From contig NZ_AQWP01000010.1 in assembly GCF_000375585.1 (NCBI RefSeq), positions 124,001 through 188,000 on the forward strand: a stretch of DNA of 64,000 bases, given 5' to 3'. Origin of the DNA: Sinorhizobium meliloti 4H41. Lineage in GTDB: Bacteria; Pseudomonadota; Alphaproteobacteria; Rhizobiales; Rhizobiaceae. Both the position numbers and the translations under genes were made by a program. Position 1 is the stretch's first letter; the number at the start of each line of letters is the position of its first letter. Positions 1 to 8,219 of this stretch are shown here, in pieces. The notes under the pieces are model-generated. The model did not search any database. It worked only from the letters and a program-made list of their open reading frames with translations, and was not told the DNA's origin.

Positions 1-962
1 GGCGGGGCGATCGCGTGCCGTTGGGGCTCATTGCCCTCCATCGCTGCGATCAGCACGTCGATCGCCGCTTCCGCGACCTGATCCAGATGCAGGTTGACAG
101 CCGTCAATTGCGGCGTCGCGAGTTTTGCCCGCATTCCGTCGTATCGCGTCGCCAGTCGTAGACCATGCGGAACGGGACGGTCGAGCAACCGGGCGGCATC
201 GAGCACGCCCCTGGCGAAAGCGTCGACAGGCACGCATAACGCGTCGATATCCGGATTGCTTCGCAGGAGCCTTTCGGCAGCGGCGGCAGCCTCCGATTCC
301 CCGCCGCTTTCGTCGATGCGCACGGCAACCGGTGAAAACCCCCTCTCCGCGGCGTAAGCCGCATAGACGGCCTCGGTCTCGATGTAGGAATTGCGCCGCT
401 GCTCGCCGGTAATCAGGCCGACCCGGCGGCTGTTCGCGCCAAGGTGCTCCAGCATCAGCCGGGCCGTCGCAGTGCTCTGAATATCCACCGACGGAATGTC
501 CTCTCTCCCCGGCGCCCGCCCGATCGAGACAACGGGTACGCCGCGGGCAGAGAAGAAATCCAGTAACCGGTCTTCGACCATGGGTTCGACGATTATGGCG
601 CCGTCGACTTCCAGCGCGTCGAGGTTGGAGTCGGGCTCCAAAGGCGGCACCAGGCAGAGGGCGAGATGCCGCGAAAGAGCCGTAACGGCAGCGGCGGCAG
701 CGATCTCCATCAGGAAGCCCAGCCGCGCAGGGCCTGCAGCCACAGCAAAGGGCATTGACGATGCCAGGGCGATGATCCCCGCCCCGCCCGTTCTGAGCCT
801 GCGGGCCCGGGGATTGGCCCGGTAACCCATCTTGTCCGCCAGCGCCACGATCCTGGCTTTCGTCTCGGGGTCGACATAGCGCCGTCCGCTGAAAGCGTGG
901 GAAACCGTGGTCGGCGATACGCCCGCTGCCTTCGCCAATTCCACGATCGTCGATCTTGCCAT
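1..962 (-). CDS. LacI-family transcriptional regulator (3' end cut by window edge)
   Basis: Probable repressor of the divergent nucleobase-permease operon. The ATG at 960-962 (minus strand) opens a protein that starts MARSTIVELAKAAGVSPTTV, a typical LacI helix-turn-helix. The hinge follows, then a periplasmic-binding-protein-like ligand domain that is still open at base 1, so the C-terminus is missing (about 320 codons present). The start lies 56 bp from the first of two LacI-type palindromes in the intergenic region, which supports autoregulation and control of the permease. The family is clear from sequence. The inducer, perhaps a purine or pyrimidine derivative, is inferred only from the neighbours. 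Confidence 0.9.
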   Translation of the reverse strand, partial: MARSTIVELAKAAGVSPTTVSHAFSGRRYVDPETKARIVALADKMGYRANPRARRLRTGGAGIIALASSMPFAVAAGPARLGFLMEIAAAAAVTALSRHLALCLVPPLEPDSNLDALEVDGAIIVEPMVEDRLLDFFSARGVPVVSIGRAPGREDIPSVDIQSTATARLMLEHLGANSRRVGLITGEQRRNSYIETEAVYAAYAAERGFSPVAVRIDESGGESEAAAAAERLLRSNPDIDALCVPVDAFARGVLDAARLLDRPVPHGLRLATRYDGMRAKLATPQLTAVNLHLDQVAEAAIDVLIAAMEGNEPQRHAIAP

Positions 963-1017
963 CCGAACACCCCGTCCATGAACCGGCCCGGATGATGGCA
1001 TTGCGGCGCGGCTTTTA

Positions 1018-1029
1018 CAAATCGATTTG
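1018..1029. promoter_or_regulatory. LacI-type operator, upstream site
   Basis: CAAATCGATTTG is a perfect 12-bp palindrome with the central CG typical of LacI/GalR operators. It overlaps the candidate -35 element of the permease operon. Confidence 0.6.
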
Positions 1030-1054
1030 CCAGACCGCAAGAATGTGCTATCAC
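1027..1054 (+). promoter_or_regulatory. Candidate sigma-70 promoter of the permease operon
   Basis: TTGCCA at 1027-1032 and TATCAC at 1049-1054 are separated by 16 bp. The -35 overlaps the upstream operator and the start site would fall close to the downstream operator, an arrangement suited to repression. Predicted by eye only. Confidence 0.4.
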
Positions 1055-1060
1055 ACACCA

Positions 1061-1076
1061 TGCAAAACGATTTGCA
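1061..1076. promoter_or_regulatory. LacI-type operator, downstream site
   Basis: TGCAAAACGATTTGCA is a 16-bp palindrome with one mismatched pair. It shares the CAAA-NCG-TTTG core with the site at 1018. The centres of the two sites are 45 bp apart, so looping by a tetrameric or paired repressor is possible. Confidence 0.6.
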
Positions 1077-1114
1077 TAGCCAGCGGGAGAGAGGCTGGCG
1101 TGGGAGGAGATCAA

Positions 1115-2464
1115 ATGAGCGGGAACAAAATCGATTCTATCGACCCGACGGACCAAGTGCTGCCGCCGCGCAGCCTGCTTCTGTTCGGTCTTCAGCATGT
1201 GCTGGTGATGGCTGCTTCGCCGATCACCGCGGTGTTTCTTGTAAGCAAGGCGCTCGGCTTTTCCGATGCGCTGACCGTCTCGCTGATCAGCGCGACGTTT
1301 CTGATCTGCGGCCTGGGCACGATCCTGCAGAGTTTCGGACCGGCGGGCTTCGGCGCGCGGCTGCCGTTCATCATGGTGCCGGGTGGCGCGCCGATCGCGA
1401 TCTTTCTGGCCATCGCCCAGCAGACCGACGTGCAGACCGCCGTCGGCGCGGTGATCCTCACCGCAGTCTTCTATTTCCTTGCGCTGCCGGTATTCCGCCG
1501 GCTGCTCCGCTATTTTCCGCCCATCGTGGTCGGGACCATGCTCCTTCTCGTATCGGTGAACCTCGTGCGCATCTACGGCGGCACGATCACCGGCAAGCAG
1601 GGGAGCGAAGGCTTCGCCGATCCGATGAATGTCGGGCTTGCCCTTGCGACGATCGCGCTGACGATAATCTTCGCAAGAGTCTTCACGGGCACGCTTCAGC
1701 GCATCTCGGTGATGCTCGGCCTCATCGCGGGTTCGGCGATCGCCATGGGAGCCGGGTATATGGATCTTTCCGGCATCTTCGACGGCCCGGTGATTGCCGT
1801 GCCCCAGCTTCTTCCGTTCGGAATGCCGAAGTTCGACTTTTTCGCCGCCCTTCCGCTGATCGTGTTCTCGATCATATCGATGGCCGAAGCGACCGGGCAG
1901 ACCATTGCCACCGCCGAGATCGTCGGGCGTCGGGGCGACGCTCACGCGATCGTGCCCGCGACCATCCGCGGCGACGCCGTCGCCTCGCTCGTCGGCGGTC
2001 TGTTCGGAACCTCGCTTATCATCACCAGCGGTGAAAATGTGGGTATCGTCCGGGCAACCAACGTCAAATCCCGCTACGTCACCGCAACGGCCGGCGTAAT
2101 CCTCGTCCTCATCGCCCTGTTTGCGCCGATCGGTCGTCTGGCGAATGCCCTGCCCGGCCCCGTCGTCGGTGGAACGGCTGTGATCGTGTTCTCGATCATC
2201 GGCGTGATCGGGATCGATCTTCTGCGTCGCGTCGATCTGCGCGAGCACGGCCCGATGTTCACGCTCGCGGCGGCGCTTTCCATGGGGCTTCTGCCGATCC
2301 TGGTCCCGGGCGTCTACAGCCAGTTCCCGCAATGGAGCCAGATGATCCTCGCCAACGGACTTGCCGCCGGAACAATCACGGCGGTGATTGTGAACGCTTT
2401 TTTTCAACACCTGCCTCTGGAGCAATTCCAGGCAAAGTGCGCAGCCGTTTTCCGTCCGGAGTAG
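1115..2464 (+). CDS. NCS2-family nucleobase (xanthine/uracil-type) permease
   Basis: Predicted inner-membrane symporter of 449 residues for a purine, pyrimidine or related ring compound. The protein is almost wholly hydrophobic with about 12-14 membrane segments. It shows the NCS2 landmarks of a QHVLVM stretch near residue 29 and an EATGQTIATAE stretch in the second half. The ATG at 1115 is preceded by GGGAGGAGA and begins MSGNKI; the same frame is open further upstream but lacks family similarity. It is first in an apparent operon with the amidohydrolase and the TauE-like gene, under the LacI-type operators. The exact substrate cannot be read from the sequence. Confidence 0.88.
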   Translation: MSGNKIDSIDPTDQVLPPRSLLLFGLQHVLVMAASPITAVFLVSKALGFSDALTVSLISATFLICGLGTILQSFGPAGFGARLPFIMVPGGAPIAIFLAIAQQTDVQTAVGAVILTAVFYFLALPVFRRLLRYFPPIVVGTMLLLVSVNLVRIYGGTITGKQGSEGFADPMNVGLALATIALTIIFARVFTGTLQRISVMLGLIAGSAIAMGAGYMDLSGIFDGPVIAVPQLLPFGMPKFDFFAALPLIVFSIISMAEATGQTIATAEIVGRRGDAHAIVPATIRGDAVASLVGGLFGTSLIITSGENVGIVRATNVKSRYVTATAGVILVLIALFAPIGRLANALPGPVVGGTAVIVFSIIGVIGIDLLRRVDLREHGPMFTLAAALSMGLLPILVPGVYSQFPQWSQMILANGLAAGTITAVIVNAFFQHLPLEQFQAKCAAVFRPE

Positions 2465-2480
2465 CGGCAAAACAAGGATC

Positions 2481-2514
2481 AGAGCATTTCCGCGGTTCAA
2501 AGCGGGAATGCTCT
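2481..2514. repeat. Intergenic inverted repeat (hairpin) between permease and amidohydrolase
   Basis: AGAGCATTTCCGC and GCGGGAATGCTCT form 13 pairs (one T-G) around an 8-nt loop. There is no T-tract after it, so it is more like a dispersed palindromic element or an mRNA-stabilising hairpin than a terminator. GAGCATTTCC recurs at 8191-8200. Confidence 0.55.
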
Positions 2515-2572
2515 GGACGCCTAAAAGGCAGCAGCCAGCAGCGTCGAAGCTGAAATTCAAAGGAATACAAAA

Positions 2573-3973
2573 GTGACGGAATTGCGCAACAAGTTACAGG
2601 GCAGCGGTGAATTCCTGCTTCACCCCGGCAAGGTTCTCCTGCCGGACGGGCCTCGATCCGGAATGGGGGTAGTGGTCCGCGACGGGCGCTTCACGGACAT
2701 CGGGGCCGCAGGGCTTGTCGGCAGCCGGAACCCGGATCTGACACCGATCGAGCTGCCGCATCATCTGGTGATGCCCGGCTTCATCGATACACATACCCAT
2801 CTGACCCAGTCGCTCGGCAAATCGCTTGTCTTCGGCGAGCCTTCCGAGATCTTTCGCCGGATATGGGTGCCGCTCGAAGGCAGTCTCGACGAACGGATGG
2901 TCTATCTTTCCGCAAAGCTTGCGGCGCTCGAGTGCCTGCGCGGCGGCTTTACCGCCGCCGTCGATGCGGGCACGCGTTCAGCCGGCCATATCGATGCGCT
3001 GATACGGGCGGCGCGGCAAACCGGCCTGCGCAGCGTCATAGGCCTGATCTGCAACGACCTCGGCGGAGCCGCCATCGTCCCCGAACGCACGACGATCCTC
3101 AAGAATGCGGCCAGGCACCTGGCCGCATTCGAGGGCGACCCTCTCGTTCATGCCTCGCTCGCCATTTCCATTCCGGAGGCTGCCAGCGACCATATGCTGG
3201 CCGACGTTTCCCGAATGGCCCGTGAATCGGGAGCGATATTCCAGACCCATGTCAACGAACACCTCGTCGCCGTCGAGCGCTCGCTGGTCGCAAACGGCCG
3301 TCGTCCGCTGGAGCACCTCGCCCATCTGGGCGCCCTCGGCCAGCATGTGCTGATCGCCCATTCCACGCTGGTGACGCCTCACGAGCTGAACCTGTTGCGC
3401 GACAGCGGCACGGCCGTCGCCTACAATCCGGTCGCCAGCCTCTGGAAGGGCAATGCCATCGCGCCCGCCCTGCAGATGGCCGCCCTCGGCATTCGCTTCG
3501 GACTGGGAACGGACGGGACGCGCGCCGACGGCTTCCGTCTGATGGATGCCGCCGAAGGCCTGCAACGCGCCGGCTTCGGCCTTGCGACAGGCGACGCCTC
3601 CTGCGGCGGCGGCTGGCTCTGGGTCGAGCGGGCAACAGCTCAGGCTGCGGACGCCGCAGGTCTCGCCGGAGTGACCGGTGCGATCCGCGAGGGGCTTGCC
3701 GCCGATTTCCTTCTGGTCGACCTGGATCGTCCTGAATTCACCCCCTCCCACGATCTCACGTGGGAGCTCGTGCGCTACGGCAATCGCGACCAGATCGATG
3801 CAGTCTTCACCGCCGGGCAACTCCGTCTATGGCAGGGCTGGCCGGTTGGATGGGATGCACGCGCTCTTCTTGCCGAGGTGCGCGAGGTTACGGCCGAGGC
3901 CATCGCAAGGGCGCCGATCCAACGCGTCCACAAGCCGTCGTCCGAGCATCGGGCGCTGGGGCATTTCGCATGA
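2573..3973 (+). CDS. Amidohydrolase (TRZ/ATZ, cytosine-deaminase-like family)
   Basis: Metal-dependent hydrolase or deaminase of 466 residues, cytoplasmic. The metal site is visible: an HTHL motif near residue 74 after the MPGFIDTHTH strand, later histidines in QTHVNEH and IAHSTL, and an aspartate in LGTDGT. These are the usual ligands of the TRZ/ATZ subgroup, which deaminates or dechlorinates ring compounds. The start is GTG at 2573 behind AAAGGAAT. The stop overlaps the next gene's ATG. Beside a nucleobase permease it probably deaminates the imported ring. The substrate is unassigned; guanine-like, cytosine-like or triazine-like compounds are all possible. Confidence 0.85.
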   Translation: MTELRNKLQGSGEFLLHPGKVLLPDGPRSGMGVVVRDGRFTDIGAAGLVGSRNPDLTPIELPHHLVMPGFIDTHTHLTQSLGKSLVFGEPSEIFRRIWVPLEGSLDERMVYLSAKLAALECLRGGFTAAVDAGTRSAGHIDALIRAARQTGLRSVIGLICNDLGGAAIVPERTTILKNAARHLAAFEGDPLVHASLAISIPEAASDHMLADVSRMARESGAIFQTHVNEHLVAVERSLVANGRRPLEHLAHLGALGQHVLIAHSTLVTPHELNLLRDSGTAVAYNPVASLWKGNAIAPALQMAALGIRFGLGTDGTRADGFRLMDAAEGLQRAGFGLATGDASCGGGWLWVERATAQAADAAGLAGVTGAIREGLAADFLLVDLDRPEFTPSHDLTWELVRYGNRDQIDAVFTAGQLRLWQGWPVGWDARALLAEVREVTAEAIARAPIQRVHKPSSEHRALGHFA

Positions 3974-4677
3974 CCCTCGGCCTTTTTGCGATCCTGAGCG
4001 CCGTGACGCTCGTCTCGTCCTTCATCCAGGGTGCGCTCGGCATCGGCTTCGCACTGATCGTGGCGCCCGTCGTCGGCATCCTGAAGCCCGATCTCCTGCC
4101 GGTGACGCTGCTTCTTCTGATGCTGCCGCTCAATTTCCACGTCGCCTGGCGGGAACGGTCGGCGGTCGATTGGTCCGGCGCGAAATGGATCACGCTCGGC
4201 AGGTTCGCCGGCACCTTTGCCGGCGTGTGGCTGCTCGCCGCGCTCTCGACGCAGCAGCTGGATCTGGCCGTCGGCTGGTTCACGGTCATCGCCGCCGCCG
4301 CCGCGCTCTTCGCGCCACCCTTTGAACCGGGCCGCCCGAGCGCGCTTGGCGTCGGACTGTTCACCGGTGTGACCGAAACGGCGACCGGCATTGGCGGCCC
4401 GCCGCTCGCTCTCCTTTACCAGCACGCCCAGGGGCCGATACTCAGAGCAACCGTGGCGGTGTGCTTCTTCGTGGGCGAAATCATGTCGCTCGTGATACTC
4501 GCCTTTGCAGGGCGTCTCGGAGCGGACCAGCTACTGGCTGCGCTCTACCTCGCACCGGCGGTTCTCCTCGGAAGCGCTCTGTCGCGGCTGACGCACGACC
4601 ATATTCGCGGCCGCGGCCTGCGCTTGGGCGTGCTCACCTTCGCGCTGGCCAGCGGGGCTTTTCTGATCGTGAGATAG
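3970..4677 (+). CDS. TauE/SafE-family (DUF81) membrane transporter
   Basis: Predicted inner-membrane protein of 235 residues with about 7-8 hydrophobic segments. It carries the family's short conserved loops, FIQGALGIGFALIVAP near the N-terminus and TGIGGPPLALL in the second half. The family moves sulfonates, sulfite or other small organic anions, usually outward. The ATGA overlap with the amidohydrolase implies translational coupling, so it may export a product of that hydrolase. The family is clear but the substrate is not. Confidence 0.85.
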   Translation: MTLGLFAILSAVTLVSSFIQGALGIGFALIVAPVVGILKPDLLPVTLLLLMLPLNFHVAWRERSAVDWSGAKWITLGRFAGTFAGVWLLAALSTQQLDLAVGWFTVIAAAAALFAPPFEPGRPSALGVGLFTGVTETATGIGGPPLALLYQHAQGPILRATVAVCFFVGEIMSLVILAFAGRLGADQLLAALYLAPAVLLGSALSRLTHDHIRGRGLRLGVLTFALASGAFLIVR

Positions 4678-4696
4678 GCGCACGCCCTGCTTGCCG

Positions 4697-5776
4697 TCAG
4701 GCCGTGAAACCCTGGTCGCAAAGCTCTCTGAGAGCGGCGGGCGAGAAACGGTCGAGCGCAAGCTCCGGCAACAGGTCGTTATCGGCCGCGAGGTTGCGGT
4801 TCATGGCAGCGGAAAACAGGCTCGTTCCCGCTTCGTGCAGAACAGCGGGCTGGCCGGCGATCCTTCCAAGCAGACTGGTGGGGACGAGCCCGAAGGGCAC
4901 GTCCTCGTAGATGTACCGGCTGTCGGCTGTCGCCGGGCCGAAACCGCCCCGTCCTTCGGTGTGCATCTGCTGATTCATGTCCGAGACCGTGCCCATCGGC
5001 ACATGGAAAGACAGGGAGAAATGTTCGCGTACGGTTCTGACCGACAGACCGAAGGTTTCGGCGATCTTCAGCCGCTCCGCGTCGAGCGCTTCGATCAATT
5101 GTCCGACAGCCGGCGTCACATGCTCGCCCTGTCCCCATTTCTCGCCCTTCTCCATACGGGTCAGGTTGAGAAGCGCGATGCCCAGGTGGTTCTGCGGGTT
5201 GAGGTTGGAAAGCGAGATGGCCAGAAGTCCGTCGCGCTCGACGAAGCGGTCGCCGAAGAGTTCCGTGCACAGCGCCTTCCCCTCGGCTGCGGCAGCCTTC
5301 GGCAAAGTGGCGACGTCGATTTTCTGGCGGACGGTATTGACGGAAACGCTTGCGCCGTCCGGCTGCTGGCGGCCGGTCAGTAGGGTCGTGCCCCAGACGA
5401 TGATGGGCAGGGAAACGCCCCGTTCGGCCAGCCGCTTCGAAAGATAGAGCGCGCCGAAGGAGCTGTGCGAGCTGACGATCACGGGCTGGCCGGACTTCAG
5501 GTGCGGCAGCGCCGCATCGAACGCCACGCGATGACCATTGGCTGGCAGCGCAACGATGACCGCGTCGACGTCGGCGACCGCCTCGCTTGCGTCACGGGCA
5601 ACCGCCACCGGGCCGGAAAACTCGACGGCGCCTGTCGCCGTCAGCGGCTCCCCTTCCGACAGTTTGCGCGTGCGCGCACCCGAAGGAGACCACAGAACGG
5701 GGTAATGACCGGCTTTTGCCAGGAAAGCTGCCATGCCGAAGGCGATCGCCCCGGCGCCGAGAATACCAATACGCAT
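4697..5776 (-). CDS. NAD/NADP-octopine/nopaline dehydrogenase family protein
   Basis: Predicted cytoplasmic NAD(P)-dependent opine-type dehydrogenase of 359 residues. It opens with a Rossmann motif, GILGAGAIAFGMA (residues 4-16). The second half has the helical octopine-dehydrogenase domain with NPQNHLGIALLNLTRME and an H-containing VREHFSLSFHVPMG stretch. The chosen ATG at 5774-5776 has GGAAG upstream; an in-frame extension to 5923 lacks similarity. It is divergent from a LysR regulator and convergent with the TauE-like gene, 19 bp away. The family makes or breaks secondary amines between an amino acid and a keto acid. Here it may oxidise a compound imported by the PotABCD-like system. Confidence 0.8.
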   Translation of the reverse strand: MRIGILGAGAIAFGMAAFLAKAGHYPVLWSPSGARTRKLSEGEPLTATGAVEFSGPVAVARDASEAVADVDAVIVALPANGHRVAFDAALPHLKSGQPVIVSSHSSFGALYLSKRLAERGVSLPIIVWGTTLLTGRQQPDGASVSVNTVRQKIDVATLPKAAAAEGKALCTELFGDRFVERDGLLAISLSNLNPQNHLGIALLNLTRMEKGEKWGQGEHVTPAVGQLIEALDAERLKIAETFGLSVRTVREHFSLSFHVPMGTVSDMNQQMHTEGRGGFGPATADSRYIYEDVPFGLVPTSLLGRIAGQPAVLHEAGTSLFSAAMNRNLAADNDLLPELALDRFSPAALRELCDQGFTA

Positions 5777-5977
5777 CGTGGTTCTGTCTTCCTTTCTCAA
5801 ATGGCGACGTGCTTTGCCGCCTTGCAATCGAGGTCGCCCAACACCGCTCTTCGCGAAGCATCCAGCGGGAAACCGGAGATTTTTCACTGGATAGCACCGA
5901 AAAGAAAAATTGTCCTTTGTCACTGGCGCTTAAGATACGTTTTATGCAGTATGAGACAGCTATAATGCACTGGGCGC
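5777..5977. promoter_or_regulatory. Divergent regulatory region with a candidate LysR box
   Basis: ATAC-N10-GTAT at 5935-5952 is an inverted repeat that also satisfies the T-N11-A rule for LysR binding. TATAAT at 5961-5966 lies only 11 bp before the LysR ATG, so that transcript would be almost leaderless or a later start would be used. Both are visual predictions. Confidence 0.4.
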
Positions 5978-6955
5978 ATGATTGTGATGGAGATACGGGA
6001 ACTCGAGGCCTTTCTTGCGGTGATGTCCACCGGCAGCATCACCGCCGCCGCCCGGCTGCTCGATCGCTCCCAGTCCCAGGTCACGCGCCTCATCCAGGAC
6101 CTCGAAACCTCCGTCGGCTTCGCGCTCTTCGACCGCAACGGTCCGAAGATCGCACCGAGCGAAAAGGGGATCGCCTTCCACGCGGAAGCCGAGCGCTTCC
6201 TGAGCGGCATCGGCCATTTGCGGGAGCGGGCAAGGACGATAGCGGAAAAGGAGCCGCAGCCGATCGAGATCGTGGCGATCCCGGCCTTCGCCAGCGGCAT
6301 CATCCCCTTGGCGCTCGCGGCGTTGCCGGAAAGGCTGCTGCCGCGAAAAATCCATCTGCGCAGCCTGCCGGCAGAGGCGGCGGTGCAATCGGTTTTGGCC
6401 CGCACGGCAGATTTCTGCGTCACGTCTCTGCCGGCCGACCAGCCCGGACTGGAAGTGCACGGGGTGTTTCAGGGACCTTGCGTTGCCGCCGTGGCGGAAG
6501 GTGATCCCCTTGCCGCCTGCGAAGTGATTTCGATCGCAGATCTTGCCGGACGCAACATTATCACGATGGCCAATCCGTTCCGCCTGCGCCACCGCGTGGA
6601 CCTGGCGTTGGAGGCAGCGAATATCCGCCCGGCCAGGATCATCGCGACCAGCGTTTCGGTCAACGCGGTACAGATCGCATCGACGGGGCTCGGCGTGGCA
6701 ATCATCGAGCCTGCGACAGCCTACGGCTTGAAGCTGGCCAATGTCGCGGTCCGTCCGCTCGACGTCGACATTCCTTTCCCGTGGGCGATCTTTTCGGCCG
6801 CCGCGCGTCCGTTATCCGACAGCTCGCGCGAACTGATCCAGGCGATCATACAGATTGCTTCCGCCCACATCCCGGGATTTACCGCTCACGACCCGCGCAA
6901 CGTCAATCGCGTCGCCGATATGATCTTGGGAGGAGACCAGACCGACGCACGCTAG
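5978..6955 (+). CDS. LysR-family transcriptional regulator
   Basis: DNA-binding regulator of 325 residues. The N-terminal winged helix is typical: ELEAFLAVMSTGSITAAARL, then a LIQDLETSVGFALFDRNG turn. An effector-binding domain follows. The start may be ATG at 5978 or the ATG at 5987, which gives the more usual MEIRELEAFL beginning. It is divergent from the opine-dehydrogenase-like gene and immediately precedes the ABC operon, so it probably controls both. The effector is unknown. Confidence 0.9.
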   Translation: MIVMEIRELEAFLAVMSTGSITAAARLLDRSQSQVTRLIQDLETSVGFALFDRNGPKIAPSEKGIAFHAEAERFLSGIGHLRERARTIAEKEPQPIEIVAIPAFASGIIPLALAALPERLLPRKIHLRSLPAEAAVQSVLARTADFCVTSLPADQPGLEVHGVFQGPCVAAVAEGDPLAACEVISIADLAGRNIITMANPFRLRHRVDLALEAANIRPARIIATSVSVNAVQIASTGLGVAIIEPATAYGLKLANVAVRPLDVDIPFPWAIFSAAARPLSDSSRELIQAIIQIASAHIPGFTAHDPRNVNRVADMILGGDQTDAR

Positions 6956-7033
6956 CCCGCGCCCCCCCCTTCCAAATGCCAGGAAGTATCCAATGCATAA
7001 CAACGAAACTAAGAACCAAAAGAGGAGAATGAC

Positions 7034-8134
7034 ATGAAAGACTTCACCGCAACCCGCCGCTCCACGCTGAAGCTTCTGGCCGCCGGCACGGGCGTCCTCG
7101 CGGCACCGGCAATCATTCGCCCGGCATTTGCCCAGTCCAAGGTCGTGAACATCACCACCTATGACAAATTCGTTCCGCAATCCTTTATCGACCAGTTTCA
7201 GAAGGATACGGGCATTGAAGTGCGCATTCGCCTGACAGACGACCAGGGCAAGCAGTACAACGTGCTGTCGGCCGAAGGCGAGACGCCTACGACGGATATC
7301 GTCACGGTCACCGGCCATCGTCTGCCGCAATTCATCGGCTCCAAGCTGCTCACGCCGCTCGACACCGGCCGGCTGAAGAACTGGGACAAGCTCGCCTCCG
7401 CCTACAAGGGCGCACCGCAGCTTACCGTCGACGGTTCCGTCTACGGGGTGCCGCTTTTGGCCGGCTTCGAGGGCCTCGCCCGCAACACGGATTATACCAA
7501 GGCCTCCGACAGCTGGGCCATCATGTTCGATCAGGAATACAAGGGCCTGACGTCCTACATCATTTCCGACTTCCTCCAGATTACCATGCGCTATCAGGGC
7601 AATGACGGCGACTTCGTCGCCTATGAAGGCAAGCCGGAGGAGGCGCAGGCCGCAACCAACAAGGCGCGCGACTACCTGATTCAGAACAAGGACATGGTTC
7701 GCAAATACTACGACGCCGGCTCCGAAGTTCAGCAGATGTTCGTCAACGAGGACATCTATGTCGCCCATAGCTGGTCGGGCCCTGCGTCGAAGCTGATCAT
7801 GGACGGACATCCGATCGAAATATCGGTTCCGAAGGAGGGGACCTATGGTTTCCTCTACTCCTTCAACGTGGTGAAGAACGGCCCGAATACGGATGCGGCC
7901 TATACCTTCCTCGATGCCATCCTCTCGTCTCCGGAGATCGGCGCGGCGATGAGCCGGCAGTCGGGCTTCGCCTCCGCATTCGACGGCGTGGACAAGGTGC
8001 TGAACGACAAGGAGCGTGCTGCGATGACCCTGCCGCAGGAGCAGACCGAGCGCATCCAGTTCTTCAGCTCCGTCAACCGCGACATGAAAAACGAGATGGT
8101 CGACAAGGCGGTCGCCGAGATCAAGGCCGCCTGA
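7034..8134 (+). CDS. ABC transporter substrate-binding protein, PotD/polyamine-type
   Basis: Periplasmic binding protein of 366 residues. It begins with a Tat-type signal: twin arginines at residues 8-9 in TRRSTLKLLAAG, a hydrophobic stretch, and a likely cut after AFA near residue 34. The mature part resembles type 2 binding proteins of the spermidine/putrescine class (VNITTYDKFVP, then PSxxGTYGFLYSFNVVKNGPN-type C-terminal strands). AGAGGAGAATGAC gives the ribosome site. It leads an operon of two permeases and an ATPase. A strong hairpin follows the stop. The ligand could be a polyamine, an opine or another cationic amine. Confidence 0.87.
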   Translation: MKDFTATRRSTLKLLAAGTGVLAAPAIIRPAFAQSKVVNITTYDKFVPQSFIDQFQKDTGIEVRIRLTDDQGKQYNVLSAEGETPTTDIVTVTGHRLPQFIGSKLLTPLDTGRLKNWDKLASAYKGAPQLTVDGSVYGVPLLAGFEGLARNTDYTKASDSWAIMFDQEYKGLTSYIISDFLQITMRYQGNDGDFVAYEGKPEEAQAATNKARDYLIQNKDMVRKYYDAGSEVQQMFVNEDIYVAHSWSGPASKLIMDGHPIEISVPKEGTYGFLYSFNVVKNGPNTDAAYTFLDAILSSPEIGAAMSRQSGFASAFDGVDKVLNDKERAAMTLPQEQTERIQFFSSVNRDMKNEMVDKAVAEIKAA

Positions 8135-8156
8135 TCGATCGCCGAGGCCCATCCGA

Positions 8157-8185
8157 CGCGGCCGGTCCCCATGGGATCGGCCGCG
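8157..8185 (+). promoter_or_regulatory. Hairpin after the binding-protein gene
   Basis: CGCGGCCG and CGGCCGCG pair perfectly, and an inner CCC/GGG with two more pairs gives a stem of about 13 bp around a 3-nt loop. It sits 23 nt after the stop codon, without a T-tract. It could slow 3' decay or attenuate read-through into the permease genes. Confidence 0.6.
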
Positions 8186-8219
8186 AGTAAGAGCATTTCC
8201 TGAGCCTGGAACGACGACA

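Noticed and set aside
710-2560. Long open frame on the minus strand opposite the nucleobase permease
   Set aside because: Its translation is rich in Arg, Asp, His and Gly with no family resemblance. It is the antisense of a clear membrane protein in GC-rich DNA.
4678-4696. Terminator between the converging TauE-like and opine-dehydrogenase-like genes
   Set aside because: The 19-bp gap contains no usable stem or T-tract.
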